Shown: positions 16,773 to 25,692, numbered from the stretch's first letter. The stretch is DNA of 64,000 bases from an uncultured Oscillospiraceae bacterium (GCA_910587255.1 CAJUKT010000042.1:1-64000); one strand, 5' to 3'. Numbers and translations are program-made. Notes: a model not told the origin generated them from the letters alone.

Positions 16773-19733
16773 ATGGACGAACAGAACGCCAGGAAAAAAG
16801 AGCTCAAGCGGGCCTATAAAAGGGCCAAGCGCAGCAACGTGCTGCTTTGGAAGGTCTTTGCCATCATTCTCGCCGTTGTGACCGTCATCGCAACCCCCGT
16901 CAATATCATTGTGCACATGTTTGACAATACCATTGCCGCCTTTGCGGGCGGCGCCTTCTGGAAGCTGGAAAACCCGGACCCCGACGCCCAGTATTTCAAG
17001 GGCGATTTTGACAGCGTGGAGGAGATGATCGCCTACGGCCTGGACGTTTGCCGCCGGGTGGAGGCGGAGGGTGCGGCCCTTCTCATGAATGAGAAGAACG
17101 CCCTCCCCCTGGGAGAGGGCGCGAAGGTCAGCTGCTTCTCCACCTCCTCGGTGAACCTGGTATACGGCGGCACCGGGTCGGGCAATATCGACGCCTCCAC
17201 CGCCGACGACCTGAAAACCGCGCTGGAGAAATCCGGCCTGTCCGTCAACGGCGCGCTGTGGGACTTCTATACCCAGGGCCCCGGTAAGGACTACGTGCGG
17301 GACAGCGGCGGCTTTACCTCCTCCGCGGCGGTGGGGGAGGCCCCCTGGGGCGTTTACACCGACGAGGTGAAGGGCTCCGTGGCCCAGTATGGCGACGCGG
17401 CCATCGTGGTGCTCTCCCGCGTGGGGGGCGAGGGCGTTGATTTGGCCTTCCGGGAGACCAACTACCTGGCCCTGGACGAGAATGAGCGGGAGATGATGAA
17501 GAACCTGGCGGATATGAAGGCGGCGGGGACGGTCAAGAAGATCGTGGTGCTGCTCAACACCGCCAACGCCCTCCAGGTGGACTTCCTGAAAAACAACGAG
17601 TATGGGGTGGACGCCTGCCTGTGGATCGGCGATGTGGGCGTCACCGGCATCAACGCCGTGGCGGATATCCTGGCGGGGCGGGTGAACCCCTCCGGCAGCC
17701 TGCCCGATACCTACTGCTACGACAATTTCTCCGCCCCCGCCATGGCCAACTTTGTGCCCACCGTGTACCAGGGCTATGTGAAGGGCGAGATTCCCGACAA
17801 CGCCAAGACCTATATGATCTACCAGGAGGGCATCTATGTCGGCTACAAGTACTACGAGACCCGGTACGAGGATCAGGTCATGGGTACTGGAAATGCCGGG
17901 AACTATGCCTATTCCGATGACGTGGCCTTCCCCTTCGGCCACGGGCTGAGCTACACTGCCTTTGAGTACAGCGATTTTGGGCTGACGGAGACCATGGGCA
18001 ATTTTATGGGCGTGACCGTCACCGTCACCAACACCGGCAGCGTGGCGGGCAAAGAGACCGTGCAGATCTATGCCCAGAGTCCTTACACCGACTACGACAG
18101 GGAGCACGGTGTGGAGAAGGCAGCCGTCCAGCTGGTGGGCTTCGGCAAGACCGGCATTTTGGAGCCCGGCCAGTCCGAGACCCTGGAGATCTCCGTGGAC
18201 AGGCGGGACCTGGCGGCCTACGACGCCTACGGCGCGGGTACCTATATCCTGGAGCCGGGGGCCTACTACCTCACCGCCGCCACCGACGCCCACGACGCGG
18301 TGAATAACATTCTGGCCTCCAAGGGCTACACCCGCGCCGACGGCATGGACGCCGACGGCGACCCGGCCCTCACCGCCGCCTGGAAGGAGACCGCCCTGGA
18401 CACCACCACCTTCGCCGTCTCCGCCAACGGCACGCCCATCGTCAACCGCCTGTCCTCCGCCGACCCCAACCTCTATGACGGCGTGGGCGAGGAGGTCAAG
18501 TGGGTGAGCCGTTCCGACTGGCAGGGCACATTGCCCCGCGAGATCGTGAAGCTCACCCTCACCGACCAGCTCAGGCGGGAGCTCCAGGACGTGCGCTACG
18601 ACCCGGCGGATTATGACGCGGTGGATATGCCCGCCATGGGGGCCAAGAACGGCATGAAGCTGTATGACCTCATCGGCAAGGACTTTGACGACCCCCAGTG
18701 GGAGCCCCTGCTGGATCAGCTCACCTTTGACGAGATGGTATCGCTCATCGGCGACGCCTTCCACTGGACCATGCCGGTGAAGTCCATCGAGGCCCCCGGC
18801 ACCCGGGACGAGAATGGCCCCCAGGGCCTTACCGCCTCTCTGCTGGGCTCCGGCGCCACCCAGATGAAGGCCACCGCCTTTACCTCGGAGGATGTGATGG
18901 CCGCCACCTTTAACGTGGAGCTCATGGCGGAGGTGGGCAAGGTCATCGGAAACAACTGTCTGGAGGCGGGCATCGCCTGCCTCTACGGCCCGGGCAATAA
19001 CATCCACCGCACCCCCTATGGCGGACGGAATTTTGAGTACTATTCCGAGGACGGCTTCCTGTCCGGGGCCATCTGCGCCCCCGAGGTGGCCGCCATCCAG
19101 GCCAAGGGCGTCCACGTGGTGATGAAGCACTTCGCCCTCAACGACTGCGAACAGGGCCGCATCGGCCTGGGGGTGTGGCTCAGCGAACAGGCCGCCCGGG
19201 AGGTCTACCTCAAGGCGTTCCAGGCCCCCATCGAAAAGGGGGACGCCAACGGCGTGATGATGGCCTACACCCGCTGGGGCGCCCACTGGTCCGGCGGTAG
19301 CCAGGGCCTGGGGGAGATCCTCCGGGAGGAGTGGGGCTGTGACGGCATGAACATCACCGACAACGTGCTGACCACCTTTGTCAACGGCCCCGACGGTATC
19401 CTGGCGGGCACCTCCATTTACGACGCCATGATGCCCTACGTCACCCAGGGTCTGCCCAAGTACAAGGACGACCCGGTGATCGTATCCGCCATGCGGGAGG
19501 CCTGCCGCCACAACCTGTACGCCATCGCCAACTCCTGCGGCATGAACGGGGTGGGGGCGGACACCACCATAAAGCTCACCCAGCCCGGCGCCGTTACGCT
19601 GGCGGCGGCGGTGAACTGCGTGGCTGTGGTGCTGCTGGCCGCCTGCGCAGCGATGTGGATTCGCGGCGCAGGCAGGCTGCGCAAGACGCCGGAGTACGCC
19701 GCGTGGAAGAGCGGGAAAAGGGCGGGGGAATAG
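16773..19733 (+). CDS. Membrane-anchored glycoside hydrolase family 3 protein, swapped domain order
   Basis: A 986-aa protein with a basic start, a membrane helix at about 27-49 and another near 945-965 followed by a short basic tail. Between them lies a GH3 enzyme in permuted order. The alpha/beta sandwich comes first (about 65-340), then a fibronectin-III-like domain (about 395-480), then the TIM-barrel domain, with the probable nucleophile Asp863 in CDGMNITDN and KHFALND earlier. The active domains would face the outside. Substrate is unknown; beta-glucosidase is the usual family activity. The gene follows the HPr gene by 87 bp. Confidence 0.85.
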   Translation: MDEQNARKKELKRAYKRAKRSNVLLWKVFAIILAVVTVIATPVNIIVHMFDNTIAAFAGGAFWKLENPDPDAQYFKGDFDSVEEMIAYGLDVCRRVEAEGAALLMNEKNALPLGEGAKVSCFSTSSVNLVYGGTGSGNIDASTADDLKTALEKSGLSVNGALWDFYTQGPGKDYVRDSGGFTSSAAVGEAPWGVYTDEVKGSVAQYGDAAIVVLSRVGGEGVDLAFRETNYLALDENEREMMKNLADMKAAGTVKKIVVLLNTANALQVDFLKNNEYGVDACLWIGDVGVTGINAVADILAGRVNPSGSLPDTYCYDNFSAPAMANFVPTVYQGYVKGEIPDNAKTYMIYQEGIYVGYKYYETRYEDQVMGTGNAGNYAYSDDVAFPFGHGLSYTAFEYSDFGLTETMGNFMGVTVTVTNTGSVAGKETVQIYAQSPYTDYDREHGVEKAAVQLVGFGKTGILEPGQSETLEISVDRRDLAAYDAYGAGTYILEPGAYYLTAATDAHDAVNNILASKGYTRADGMDADGDPALTAAWKETALDTTTFAVSANGTPIVNRLSSADPNLYDGVGEEVKWVSRSDWQGTLPREIVKLTLTDQLRRELQDVRYDPADYDAVDMPAMGAKNGMKLYDLIGKDFDDPQWEPLLDQLTFDEMVSLIGDAFHWTMPVKSIEAPGTRDENGPQGLTASLLGSGATQMKATAFTSEDVMAATFNVELMAEVGKVIGNNCLEAGIACLYGPGNNIHRTPYGGRNFEYYSEDGFLSGAICAPEVAAIQAKGVHVVMKHFALNDCEQGRIGLGVWLSEQAAREVYLKAFQAPIEKGDANGVMMAYTRWGAHWSGGSQGLGEILREEWGCDGMNITDNVLTTFVNGPDGILAGTSIYDAMMPYVTQGLPKYKDDPVIVSAMREACRHNLYAIANSCGMNGVGADTTIKLTQPGAVTLAAAVNCVAVVLLAACAAMWIRGAGRLRKTPEYAAWKSGKRAGE

Positions 19734-19752
19734 CGGCCCGCTTCCCACCGGC

Positions 19753-19781
19753 TTGACAACGCCGGGATTTGGGCATAAAAT
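19753..19781 (+). promoter_or_regulatory. Promoter of metN-metI
   Basis: TTGACA at 19753-19758, 17-base spacer, TAAAAT at 19776-19781. A repeat element begins at 19785, so the expected start point near +1 lies inside that element. Confidence 0.75.
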
Positions 19782-19784
19782 AAA

Positions 19785-19944
19785 GGAACCTCTGAATAAA
19801 TCGGCAAGAGCGATTTGCGAGAAATTTTTCGCCGCAACGAGGCGAGATTTCGCAGGAATAATTGTGTTTATTTCAAGAAATCACAACAAAGTTGTGGCGA
19901 GAAAGATCCGCAAAGCGCCGCAGACGCATTTGTTCAGAGGTTCC
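19785..19944. mobile_element. MITE-like element B, 160 bp
   Basis: Terminal inverted repeats GGAACCTCTGAATAAAT and, on the right end read in reverse, GGAACCTCTGAACAAAT (one mismatch). The element is flanked by TAAA on both sides (19781-19784 and 19945-19948), a probable target duplication. There is no coding capacity. It separates the metNI promoter from metN. Confidence 0.75.
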
Positions 19945-19986
19945 TAAACCCCGGTCCACCCCAAAGAGAGAGGGGAGAGCAATCCA

Positions 19987-20991
19987 ATGATCGAATTGAA
20001 AAACGTATCCAAGGTGTTCCCCACCGCCGAGGGAGTGTTTCATGCCCTCAAGGACGTGTCCCTTACCATCGGCGACGGCGACATCTATGGCATCGTGGGC
20101 ATGAGCGGGGCGGGTAAGTCCACACTGGTGCGGTGCATCAATCTGCTGGAGCGGCCCACCGCCGGACAGGTCATCATCGACGGGGCCGACCTGTGCGCCA
20201 TGGGGCCCAAGGAGCTCATCGTCCGGCGGCGGTCCATCAGCATGATTTTCCAGCAGTTCAACCTGCTGATGCAGCGCACCTGCTTGAAAAACATCTGCTT
20301 CCCCATGGAGATTGCCGGGGTGAAAAAGGCGGACGCAGAGCGCCGCGCCCGGGAGCTGCTGGAGGTGGTGGGCCTGCCGGACAAGGCGGAGGCATACCCC
20401 GCCCAGCTGTCCGGCGGGCAGAAGCAGCGCATTGCCATCGCCCGGGCCCTGGCCTGCAACCCGAGCATTCTGCTGTGCGATGAGGCCACCTCCGCCCTGG
20501 ACCCAAAGACCACCCGGGACATTTTGCGCCTGGTGAAGGACATCAACCGGCGGCTGGGTATTACGGTGGTGGTTATCACCCACGAGATGGCGGTGGTGGA
20601 GGAGATCTGCACCCATGTGGCCATCCTGGACCACGGCCGGGTGATGGAGACGGGCAGTGTGGAGCAGGTGTTTTCCAGCCCACAGACCGAGGCGGGCCGC
20701 CGCCTGGTCTATCCTGACGGGGTGCGCATCGAGCAGCTCCCCGCCGCCAATGTGATCCGCATCGCCTTCAACGGCGGCTCCTCCTACGAGCCGCTCATCG
20801 CCTCCCTGGCCATCGACTGCGGCGTGAAGGTGAATATCCTGGGGGCGGACACCCGCAACGTCGGCGGCCAGGCCTTTGGCACCATGCTGCTGGGCCTGCC
20901 CGGGGACCCGGCGGAGGCTGCCCGCGCCGTGTCGTACATCAAAAACCAGCCCAATGTGACCATGGAGGAGGTGCGGGATTACCATGCTTGA
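19987..20991 (+). CDS. metN: Methionine ABC transporter ATP-binding protein MetN
   Basis: A 334-aa ABC ATPase for uptake of methionine. Walker A GMSGAGKST lies at about residues 38-46, followed by the Q loop, signature LSGGQKQRIAIARAL and Walker B LLCDEATSALD. The last 80 residues form the NIL domain, which senses methionine and is specific to MetN. The ATG at 19987 follows AGAGGGGAGAG. The 3' end overlaps metI by 8 bp. Confidence 0.95.
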   Translation: MIELKNVSKVFPTAEGVFHALKDVSLTIGDGDIYGIVGMSGAGKSTLVRCINLLERPTAGQVIIDGADLCAMGPKELIVRRRSISMIFQQFNLLMQRTCLKNICFPMEIAGVKKADAERRARELLEVVGLPDKAEAYPAQLSGGQKQRIAIARALACNPSILLCDEATSALDPKTTRDILRLVKDINRRLGITVVVITHEMAVVEEICTHVAILDHGRVMETGSVEQVFSSPQTEAGRRLVYPDGVRIEQLPAANVIRIAFNGGSSYEPLIASLAIDCGVKVNILGADTRNVGGQAFGTMLLGLPGDPAEAARAVSYIKNQPNVTMEEVRDYHA

Positions 20992-21745
20992 GTTTTTCAG
21001 CGATCCCAAGGTGGCCGAGCAGATCGGCTATTTGGTGAAGCACGTCCCCTTTGCGGTGTGGGAGACCCTATATACCACTGTGGTGGCCTCCGTGTTTGCC
21101 TACCTCATCGGCCTGCCCCTGGGCGTGCTGCTGGTGGTGGGGGCCAGGGATGGTATGCGCCCCCTGCCCCCGCCCCTGATGCAGGCGGTCAACACTGTGA
21201 TCAACCTGCTGCGGTCCATGCCTTTTCTGATTTTGATGGTGCTGGTCATGCCCCTGTCCCGCGTGATTGTGGGCACCACCATCGGTACTGTGGGCATTCT
21301 GGTCCCCCTCACGGCAGCGTCCTTCCCCTTTGTGGCCCGGCTGGTAGAGGGCTCCCTGCGGGAGATGGACCGGGGCGTGCTGGAGGCGGCCCAGGCCATG
21401 GGCTGCTCTACCCTCCAGGTGGTGTGGAAGGTGCTGCTGCCCGAGAGCCTGCCCTCCCTGCTGTCCGGGTTCACCACCGCGTTTGTCACCATACTGGGAT
21501 ACGGGGCCATGTCCGGCTTCATCGGGGGCGGCGGGCTGGGCTCTATGTCGCTGCAGTACGCCTGGAACAACCGAAAAATGGTGGTGCTGTACGGGGCGGT
21601 AATTGTGCTGGTCATCCTGGTGCAGATTTTCCAGTCCGCAGGCTCCCACCTGGCTGTCCGCATGGACCGGCGGGTTACGAACCGGCGGGGCGCCTGCAAA
21701 AAACAGGGCGAGCGGGAGAAGGAGATTCCCCCTGGGGACTTGTAA
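20984..21745 (+). CDS. metI: Methionine ABC transporter permease MetI
   Basis: A 253-aa membrane protein with about five to six helices and the BPD permease motif EAAQAMGCSTLQVVWKVLLPES (coupling helix) near residue 130. It overlaps metN, indicating coupling. The solute-binding partner metQ is separated from it by a T-box leader. Confidence 0.94.
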   Translation: MLEFFSDPKVAEQIGYLVKHVPFAVWETLYTTVVASVFAYLIGLPLGVLLVVGARDGMRPLPPPLMQAVNTVINLLRSMPFLILMVLVMPLSRVIVGTTIGTVGILVPLTAASFPFVARLVEGSLREMDRGVLEAAQAMGCSTLQVVWKVLLPESLPSLLSGFTTAFVTILGYGAMSGFIGGGGLGSMSLQYAWNNRKMVVLYGAVIVLVILVQIFQSAGSHLAVRMDRRVTNRRGACKKQGEREKEIPPGDL

Positions 21746-21760
21746 ATCCAGAAATTTTGT

Positions 21761-21795
21761 GGGAAGGGACAAAGCAGCGTGCTTTGTCCCTTCCC
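21761..21795 (+). terminator. Hairpin after metI
   Basis: Perfect 16-bp stem GGGAAGGGACAAAGCA with 21780-21795, loop GCG. No T run follows, so it may be a weak terminator or a transcript-stabilising hairpin. Confidence 0.5.
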
Positions 21796-21815
21796 CGTCT
21801 GTGCAAAATCCCGCA

Positions 21816-21844
21816 TTGACAAATTTGCTTTGATGCGCTAAACT
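21816..21844 (+). promoter_or_regulatory. Promoter of the metQ T-box leader
   Basis: TTGACA at 21816-21821, 17-base spacer, TAAACT at 21839-21844. Confidence 0.75.
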
Positions 21845-21851
21845 GAATACA

Positions 21852-22205
21852 ATACTTCAACAGCATGGCGGCGGCGATGCTGGGAATGTCCCGGATTTGT
21901 TCTGGGACTGGATGCCAAAAACTTCATATCATCGCAAAGGCAATGATGGGAAGAGTAAGCGCGGAGATACGGCACAGAGAGCCCGGGCAGCTGGAAACGG
22001 GTACGGAAGGCCGCGCCGAACATGGTCCCGGAGCCGCGCGGCTGAGAGACGCAGGGTTTCTAGGCCGCGACGGGTGCGCCCGTCACAGCGCCAGGGTATG
22101 CCGGTACCCGGTAAGGCCCGCTCCCGCGAGGGACGGGTGAAGCAAGGTGGTATCACGGAGCGGAATGCTTTCGTCCTTGACAAGATCTGTCAGGGACGTT
22201 TTTTT
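21852..22205 (+). promoter_or_regulatory. T-box riboswitch, methionine specifier, controlling metQ
   Basis: The leader shows the stem I start GATGGGAAGAGTAAGC, an apical AGAGAGCCCGGG segment, and GAAC followed by ATG at 22022-22024, read here as the specifier codon for methionine. The T-box core AAGGTGGTATCACGG is at 22144-22158. The intrinsic terminator CGTCCTTGACA/TGTCAGGGACG with seven T is at 22172-22205. Uncharged tRNA-Met would stabilise the antiterminator and switch on metQ. The specifier call rests on the motif, not on a folded model. Confidence 0.85.
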
Positions 22206-22226
22206 ATATCCAAAGCCGCCTTTTAA

Positions 22227-22259
22227 GAAGCTGAATACCTCGGCTATTGGTACAGCTTC
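22227..22259. mobile_element. MITE family A remnant, 33 bp
   Basis: GAAGCTG joined directly to AATACCTCGGCTATTGGTAC and AGCTTC, i.e. the two ends of the 160-bp family with the centre missing. TAA flanks it on both sides (22224-22226, 22260-22262). It lies in the metQ leader between the T-box terminator and the ribosome binding site. Confidence 0.65.
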
Positions 22260-22327
22260 TAAGTCCCGGTGGGTCCCGCGCAAGCGGTTCACATATATCA
22301 TCCATCAAGCGAAAAGGAGATATGGAA

Positions 22328-23134
22328 ATGAAAAAGAACGTGTTTGCCCTGGCGCTGTGCGCCGTCCTCTCCCTGTCCCTGCTGTCCGCCTGCGGCGGCA
22401 AGGAGTCCGCCACCATCAAGGTGGGCGCCTCCCCGACGCCCCACGCCCAGATTCTGGAGGTGGCAAAGGAGATCCTGGCCAAGGATAACATCACGCTGGA
22501 GATCGTGCCCTACGACGACTATGTGCTGCCCAACACCAATGTGGAGGACGGACAGCTGGACGCCAACTACTTTCAGCACATCACCTACATGAACAACTTC
22601 AACACCAACGACGGTACCCACCTGGTCAGCGTGGCCGACCTGCACTATGAGCCCTTCGGCATCTACGCCGGCAAGAGCGCCAGCCTGGACGCCCTGCCCG
22701 ACGGCGCGCAGATCGCCATCCCCGACGACCCCACCAACGGCGGGCGGGCCCTGCTGCTGCTCCAGGAGCAGGGGCTCATCAAGCTGAAGGATGGCGTGGG
22801 GCTGGAGCCCACCGTGGAGGACATCGCGGAAAACCCCCACGACTATAAAATCAAGCAGCTCACCGCCAACCTGCTGACCACTACCCTTCAGGACGTGGAT
22901 GTGGCCGTTATCAACGGCAACTACGCCATCGGCGCTGGGCTGAAGGCCAGCGAGGCCCTGGCCATCGAATCCGCGGACGGCATCGCGGGCACCGCCTATG
23001 TAAACGTGCTGGCCGTCAAGGAGGGCCGAGAGAACGATGAGACCATCAAGGCCCTCATCAAGGCGCTGACATCCGACGAGGTAAAAGCGTTTATTGACGA
23101 GACCTACGGCGGCGGTGTGGTGGCGGTGTTCTAA
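22328..23134 (+). CDS. metQ: Methionine-binding lipoprotein MetQ
   Basis: A 268-aa NlpA-family solute-binding protein. A Lys start and hydrophobic stretch end in the lipobox LLSAC, so the mature protein is lipid-anchored outside the membrane. The ATG at 22328 is preferred over that at 22322 because AAGGAGA lies eight bases upstream of it. Family features include KVGASPTPHAQIL and DVAVINGNYA. It delivers methionine to MetNI encoded just upstream. Confidence 0.93.
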   Translation: MKKNVFALALCAVLSLSLLSACGGKESATIKVGASPTPHAQILEVAKEILAKDNITLEIVPYDDYVLPNTNVEDGQLDANYFQHITYMNNFNTNDGTHLVSVADLHYEPFGIYAGKSASLDALPDGAQIAIPDDPTNGGRALLLLQEQGLIKLKDGVGLEPTVEDIAENPHDYKIKQLTANLLTTTLQDVDVAVINGNYAIGAGLKASEALAIESADGIAGTAYVNVLAVKEGRENDETIKALIKALTSDEVKAFIDETYGGGVVAVF

Positions 23135-23157
23135 GGAGAGACCGGTTCAATCGCAAA

Positions 23158-23195
23158 GCGCCGCAGAAGCACCGAATTCAGCGCTTCTGCGGCGC
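23158..23195 (+). terminator. Hairpin after metQ
   Basis: Perfect 13-bp stem GCGCCGCAGAAGC with 23183-23195 and a 12-nt loop, without a clear T run. Its left arm shares CGCAAAGCGCCGCAGA with the right part of MITE-like element B. Confidence 0.45.
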
Positions 23196-23269
23196 CGGTT
23201 TCACAGCCCAAGAAAAATCAAGGGGTCGGAGCCCGGACGCTCCGGCCCCGCGCATGTGGAGGTAATACC

Positions 23270-24133
23270 ATGGACATAACGATCCGGCCCTTTGCCGCCG
23301 GGGAGCTGGACGGGCTGGCCCTGCTGGCCCAGCGGCTCAACGCCTCCCGCCAAACCGGCTCCTCCTTTTGCTGCTCCAGGGCGGAGGATATCCGGCGGGA
23401 TTTTGAGGAAAGTATGGAATGGGGCTTCGCCTGCTGGACGGATGGACGGCTTGTGGGGCTGGTGAGCTGCTTCCCGGACTGGGAAAAGGGGAACGCCGAC
23501 TGCTCGTTGCTGCTGGACGCCCATGGGGCGGACTATCGGGCGGCGGCAGGGGCGCTTCTGGCCAAGGCGCGGGAGAAGCTGGGCAGCGGCATGGCCTGCA
23601 CCTTCTTTTTCCCTGTGGAAAACGGGGAATGCCGCAGCTTTTTGGAGCAGGCCGGGGCCCAGCGGCAGGTAAATGAATATATCCTGCGCCTGGAGCGAAC
23701 GGCTTGGAGCGCACCCCAGGCGCAGGCGGCGGAGCCCCGGCCCGTGGAGGAGGGGGAAAAGGCGGCGTTTGCCGCCCTGCATGACGCGGTATTCCCAGGC
23801 GCGTATGCCTCTGGGCGGGACATTTTGGCGGATCTGGGCAAAAACAGGTTCATATATGTGAGCTCCGACGGGGCGGGGCTGGCGGCCTACGGTGTGCTGA
23901 AGCGCCAGAGCGAAAAGCAGGCCGCGGCGGAGATACTGGCCGTCCGCAGAGACGCCAGGCGGCAGGGCCTCGGGCGCACCATGCTGAACCATCTGGCCCG
24001 GGAGGCGTTTTCCCGGCTGGGCGCAGAGCGGCTGGAGCTGGTGGTGGAGGCGGACAACCGGGGCGCCCTCAGGCTGTACCTGGACACCGGCTTTCAGATC
24101 TTTCAGGAGAACAGCTGCTATATCCTGCGGTGA
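23270..24133 (+). CDS. GNAT-family N-acetyltransferase, two-domain
   Basis: A 287-aa protein with an N-terminal GNAT-like half that lacks an obvious acetyl-CoA loop (residues 1-140) and a C-terminal half with the A motif VRRDARRQGLGRTML and the B motif ADNRGALRLYLDTGFQ. Tandem GNAT proteins are common in Firmicutes, and the substrate cannot be told. The ATG at 23270 is behind TGGAGGTAA. Confidence 0.85.
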   Translation: MDITIRPFAAGELDGLALLAQRLNASRQTGSSFCCSRAEDIRRDFEESMEWGFACWTDGRLVGLVSCFPDWEKGNADCSLLLDAHGADYRAAAGALLAKAREKLGSGMACTFFFPVENGECRSFLEQAGAQRQVNEYILRLERTAWSAPQAQAAEPRPVEEGEKAAFAALHDAVFPGAYASGRDILADLGKNRFIYVSSDGAGLAAYGVLKRQSEKQAAAEILAVRRDARRQGLGRTMLNHLAREAFSRLGAERLELVVEADNRGALRLYLDTGFQIFQENSCYILR

Positions 24134-24149
24134 ATGGAGGGATGATTAG

Positions 24150-24309
24150 GAAGCTGTACGAATAGCCGAAGTATTCAGAAGCGCGAGCTAAAATTGCCGG
24201 TGGCAAGGCGAAAAATCGCGGGAATACTTGGTGTATTTCAAGATTTCTCAACGCAGCCGGCGGCAATTTTGGCCGTAAAGCTGGGTGCTGAGGCCATTGG
24301 TATAGCTTT
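24150..24309. mobile_element. MITE family A, 160 bp, copy 2
   Basis: Starts GAAGCTGTACGAATAGCC and ends with the inverted form, GGCCATTGGTATAGCTTT. The flanks are TAG on the left and TAA on the right. A second internal inverted repeat (AAAATTGCCGG / CCGGCGGCAATTTT) would let the whole element fold into a long hairpin. The right boundary overlaps the stop codon of the next gene. Confidence 0.8.
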
Positions 24310-24827
24310 TAAGGCGCGTACCAGCGCAGCACGTCGGTGGAGCCCGTCCGGCGCAGGGCGGCGCAGGACACCAGCACGTCCGAGCCCAGCAGGATGAGGG
24401 CGGGCGGCCCCAGCCAGGGGGGGATGCGGGCGGCCAGGGCGGCGACGGGAGGATGGACCGCGTACACCAGGATCAGGGACAGCGCGGTCCAGCACAAGGA
24501 GAACACCGGGCACACCAGCCCGCCCAGGCTCCCCGGCAGCCCGGCGTAATCCCAGAACTCCACCCCCAGGGCGAAGCGGTAAAACGCGCCCATGGCCAGC
24601 TCTGCCCCGGTGGCGGCCAGCCCCCCGGCCAGCGCCACCCACAGGGGGCTTTTCACCAGGGGCGAAACCGCAAGGATAAGGCACGCCCCCAGGCCGTACA
24701 CCGGGCACAGGGGGAGGAAAATCAGGCACTTGCGGTCCCGCTTGGGGTGGCGGATGGCCCGGGCGAAGGCCACCTCCAGCAAGAAGCCCGCAAAGCTGTA
24801 AATGATGAAGTACCAGAGCCAGCGCAT
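24309..24827 (-). CDS. PF06541-like (CmpB family) membrane protein
   Basis: A 172-aa protein with about five membrane helices. It begins MRWLWYFIIYSFAGFLLEVAF, and the motif GFLLEV plus FWDYAGLPGSLGG fit the family named putative ABC transporter permease (PF06541), whose function is unproven. The start at 24827 is behind GGGGGA. Its stop codon (24309-24311) straddles the edge of MITE copy 2, so the insertion may have set the C terminus. A larger relative is encoded at 49028. Confidence 0.75.
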   Translation of the reverse strand: MRWLWYFIIYSFAGFLLEVAFARAIRHPKRDRKCLIFLPLCPVYGLGACLILAVSPLVKSPLWVALAGGLAATGAELAMGAFYRFALGVEFWDYAGLPGSLGGLVCPVFSLCWTALSLILVYAVHPPVAALAARIPPWLGPPALILLGSDVLVSCAALRRTGSTDVLRWYAP

Positions 24828-24901
24828 GAAAAATCCCCCGCCTTTCCATTTGATCCTGAGTAGGATGGGAAGACGGGGGATTTTTGATGCAGGGAACTTT
24901 T

Positions 24902-25588
24902 TCACCTTTTGGCGCAGATGCGCTGGCGGAGGAGAAGCAGGGCTGCCGTCACTGCCGCGCTCAACAGCTGGTATACAGCAAAGTAGCAAATCAGTCCCTG
25001 CAGAGGCGTGCCATTCCAGTATCCCAGGTTAAAGCCCCAGTTGAGGGACAACAATACGGGGATGGGGAGTACAAGCCAGCACGCGGTTGCGTAAAAGCTC
25101 AGGCGCGCGGTGTTCCGCTGCCCTCCCATCCGGGGGGTGGCCAGCTCAAACAGGATCGCGCCCAGCAGTTGGAACATGAATCCGATGACCAGCGGGCGGA
25201 CGGTGTGGCCTTGAAACCGATAGAACATAAAGGCGCCTACCAGACAGAGTGCGCATACGCCCAAAGCCAAGACAAAGGCGTTATGAATCCAGCCCTGTTC
25301 GGTGAGATGGGCCTCCCCGGGGGTGGGCCGGGGAGAGACCGGCGCGGACAGGGGCGGCTCCAGTGTGGGTAGGGGAGCGCCCTGCTCGTTTACCTCGTCC
25401 CGCAGCAGATAGTCGCAGCTCACGCTGAACAGTCGGCTGAGCTGAATGACGTTTTCCGTGTCCGGCATGGTATCGTCAAGCTCCCACTTGCTCACCGCCT
25501 GGCGGGACACGGTGAGCTGGGCGGCCAGCTGCTCCTGGGACAGACCGCGTTGTTTGCGCAGCTTCTGTAATTTTTCTCCGAATTTCAT
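24902..25588 (-). CDS. XRE-family regulator with membrane domain
   Basis: A 228-aa protein. Residues 1-65 form a Cro/C1-type helix-turn-helix (GEKLQKLRKQRGLSQEQLAAQLTVSRQAVSKWE). After a Pro-rich linker the rest holds about four hydrophobic helices. The start at 25588 is behind AGGAGGTATATCC. Membrane-tethered XRE regulators are common in Clostridia, and the target is often adjacent: here the PF06541 gene downstream on the same strand. Confidence 0.85.
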   Translation of the reverse strand: MKFGEKLQKLRKQRGLSQEQLAAQLTVSRQAVSKWELDDTMPDTENVIQLSRLFSVSCDYLLRDEVNEQGAPLPTLEPPLSAPVSPRPTPGEAHLTEQGWIHNAFVLALGVCALCLVGAFMFYRFQGHTVRPLVIGFMFQLLGAILFELATPRMGGQRNTARLSFYATACWLVLPIPVLLSLNWGFNLGYWNGTPLQGLICYFAVYQLLSAAVTAALLLLRQRICAKR

Positions 25589-25692
25589 AGGGATATACCT
25601 CCTGCTTTTGACATTGCCGGGCCGCTGGCATGGCCGTATCTTACCTGCTTTTTTCCGCGTGGTCAACCAAATCTGGCTGGAAGTTCCGCAAC

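Noticed and set aside
16404..19748. Minus-strand frame of 1114 codons
   Set aside because: Antisense to HPr and GH3; composition (Gly, His, Val-rich) is that of a shadow frame.
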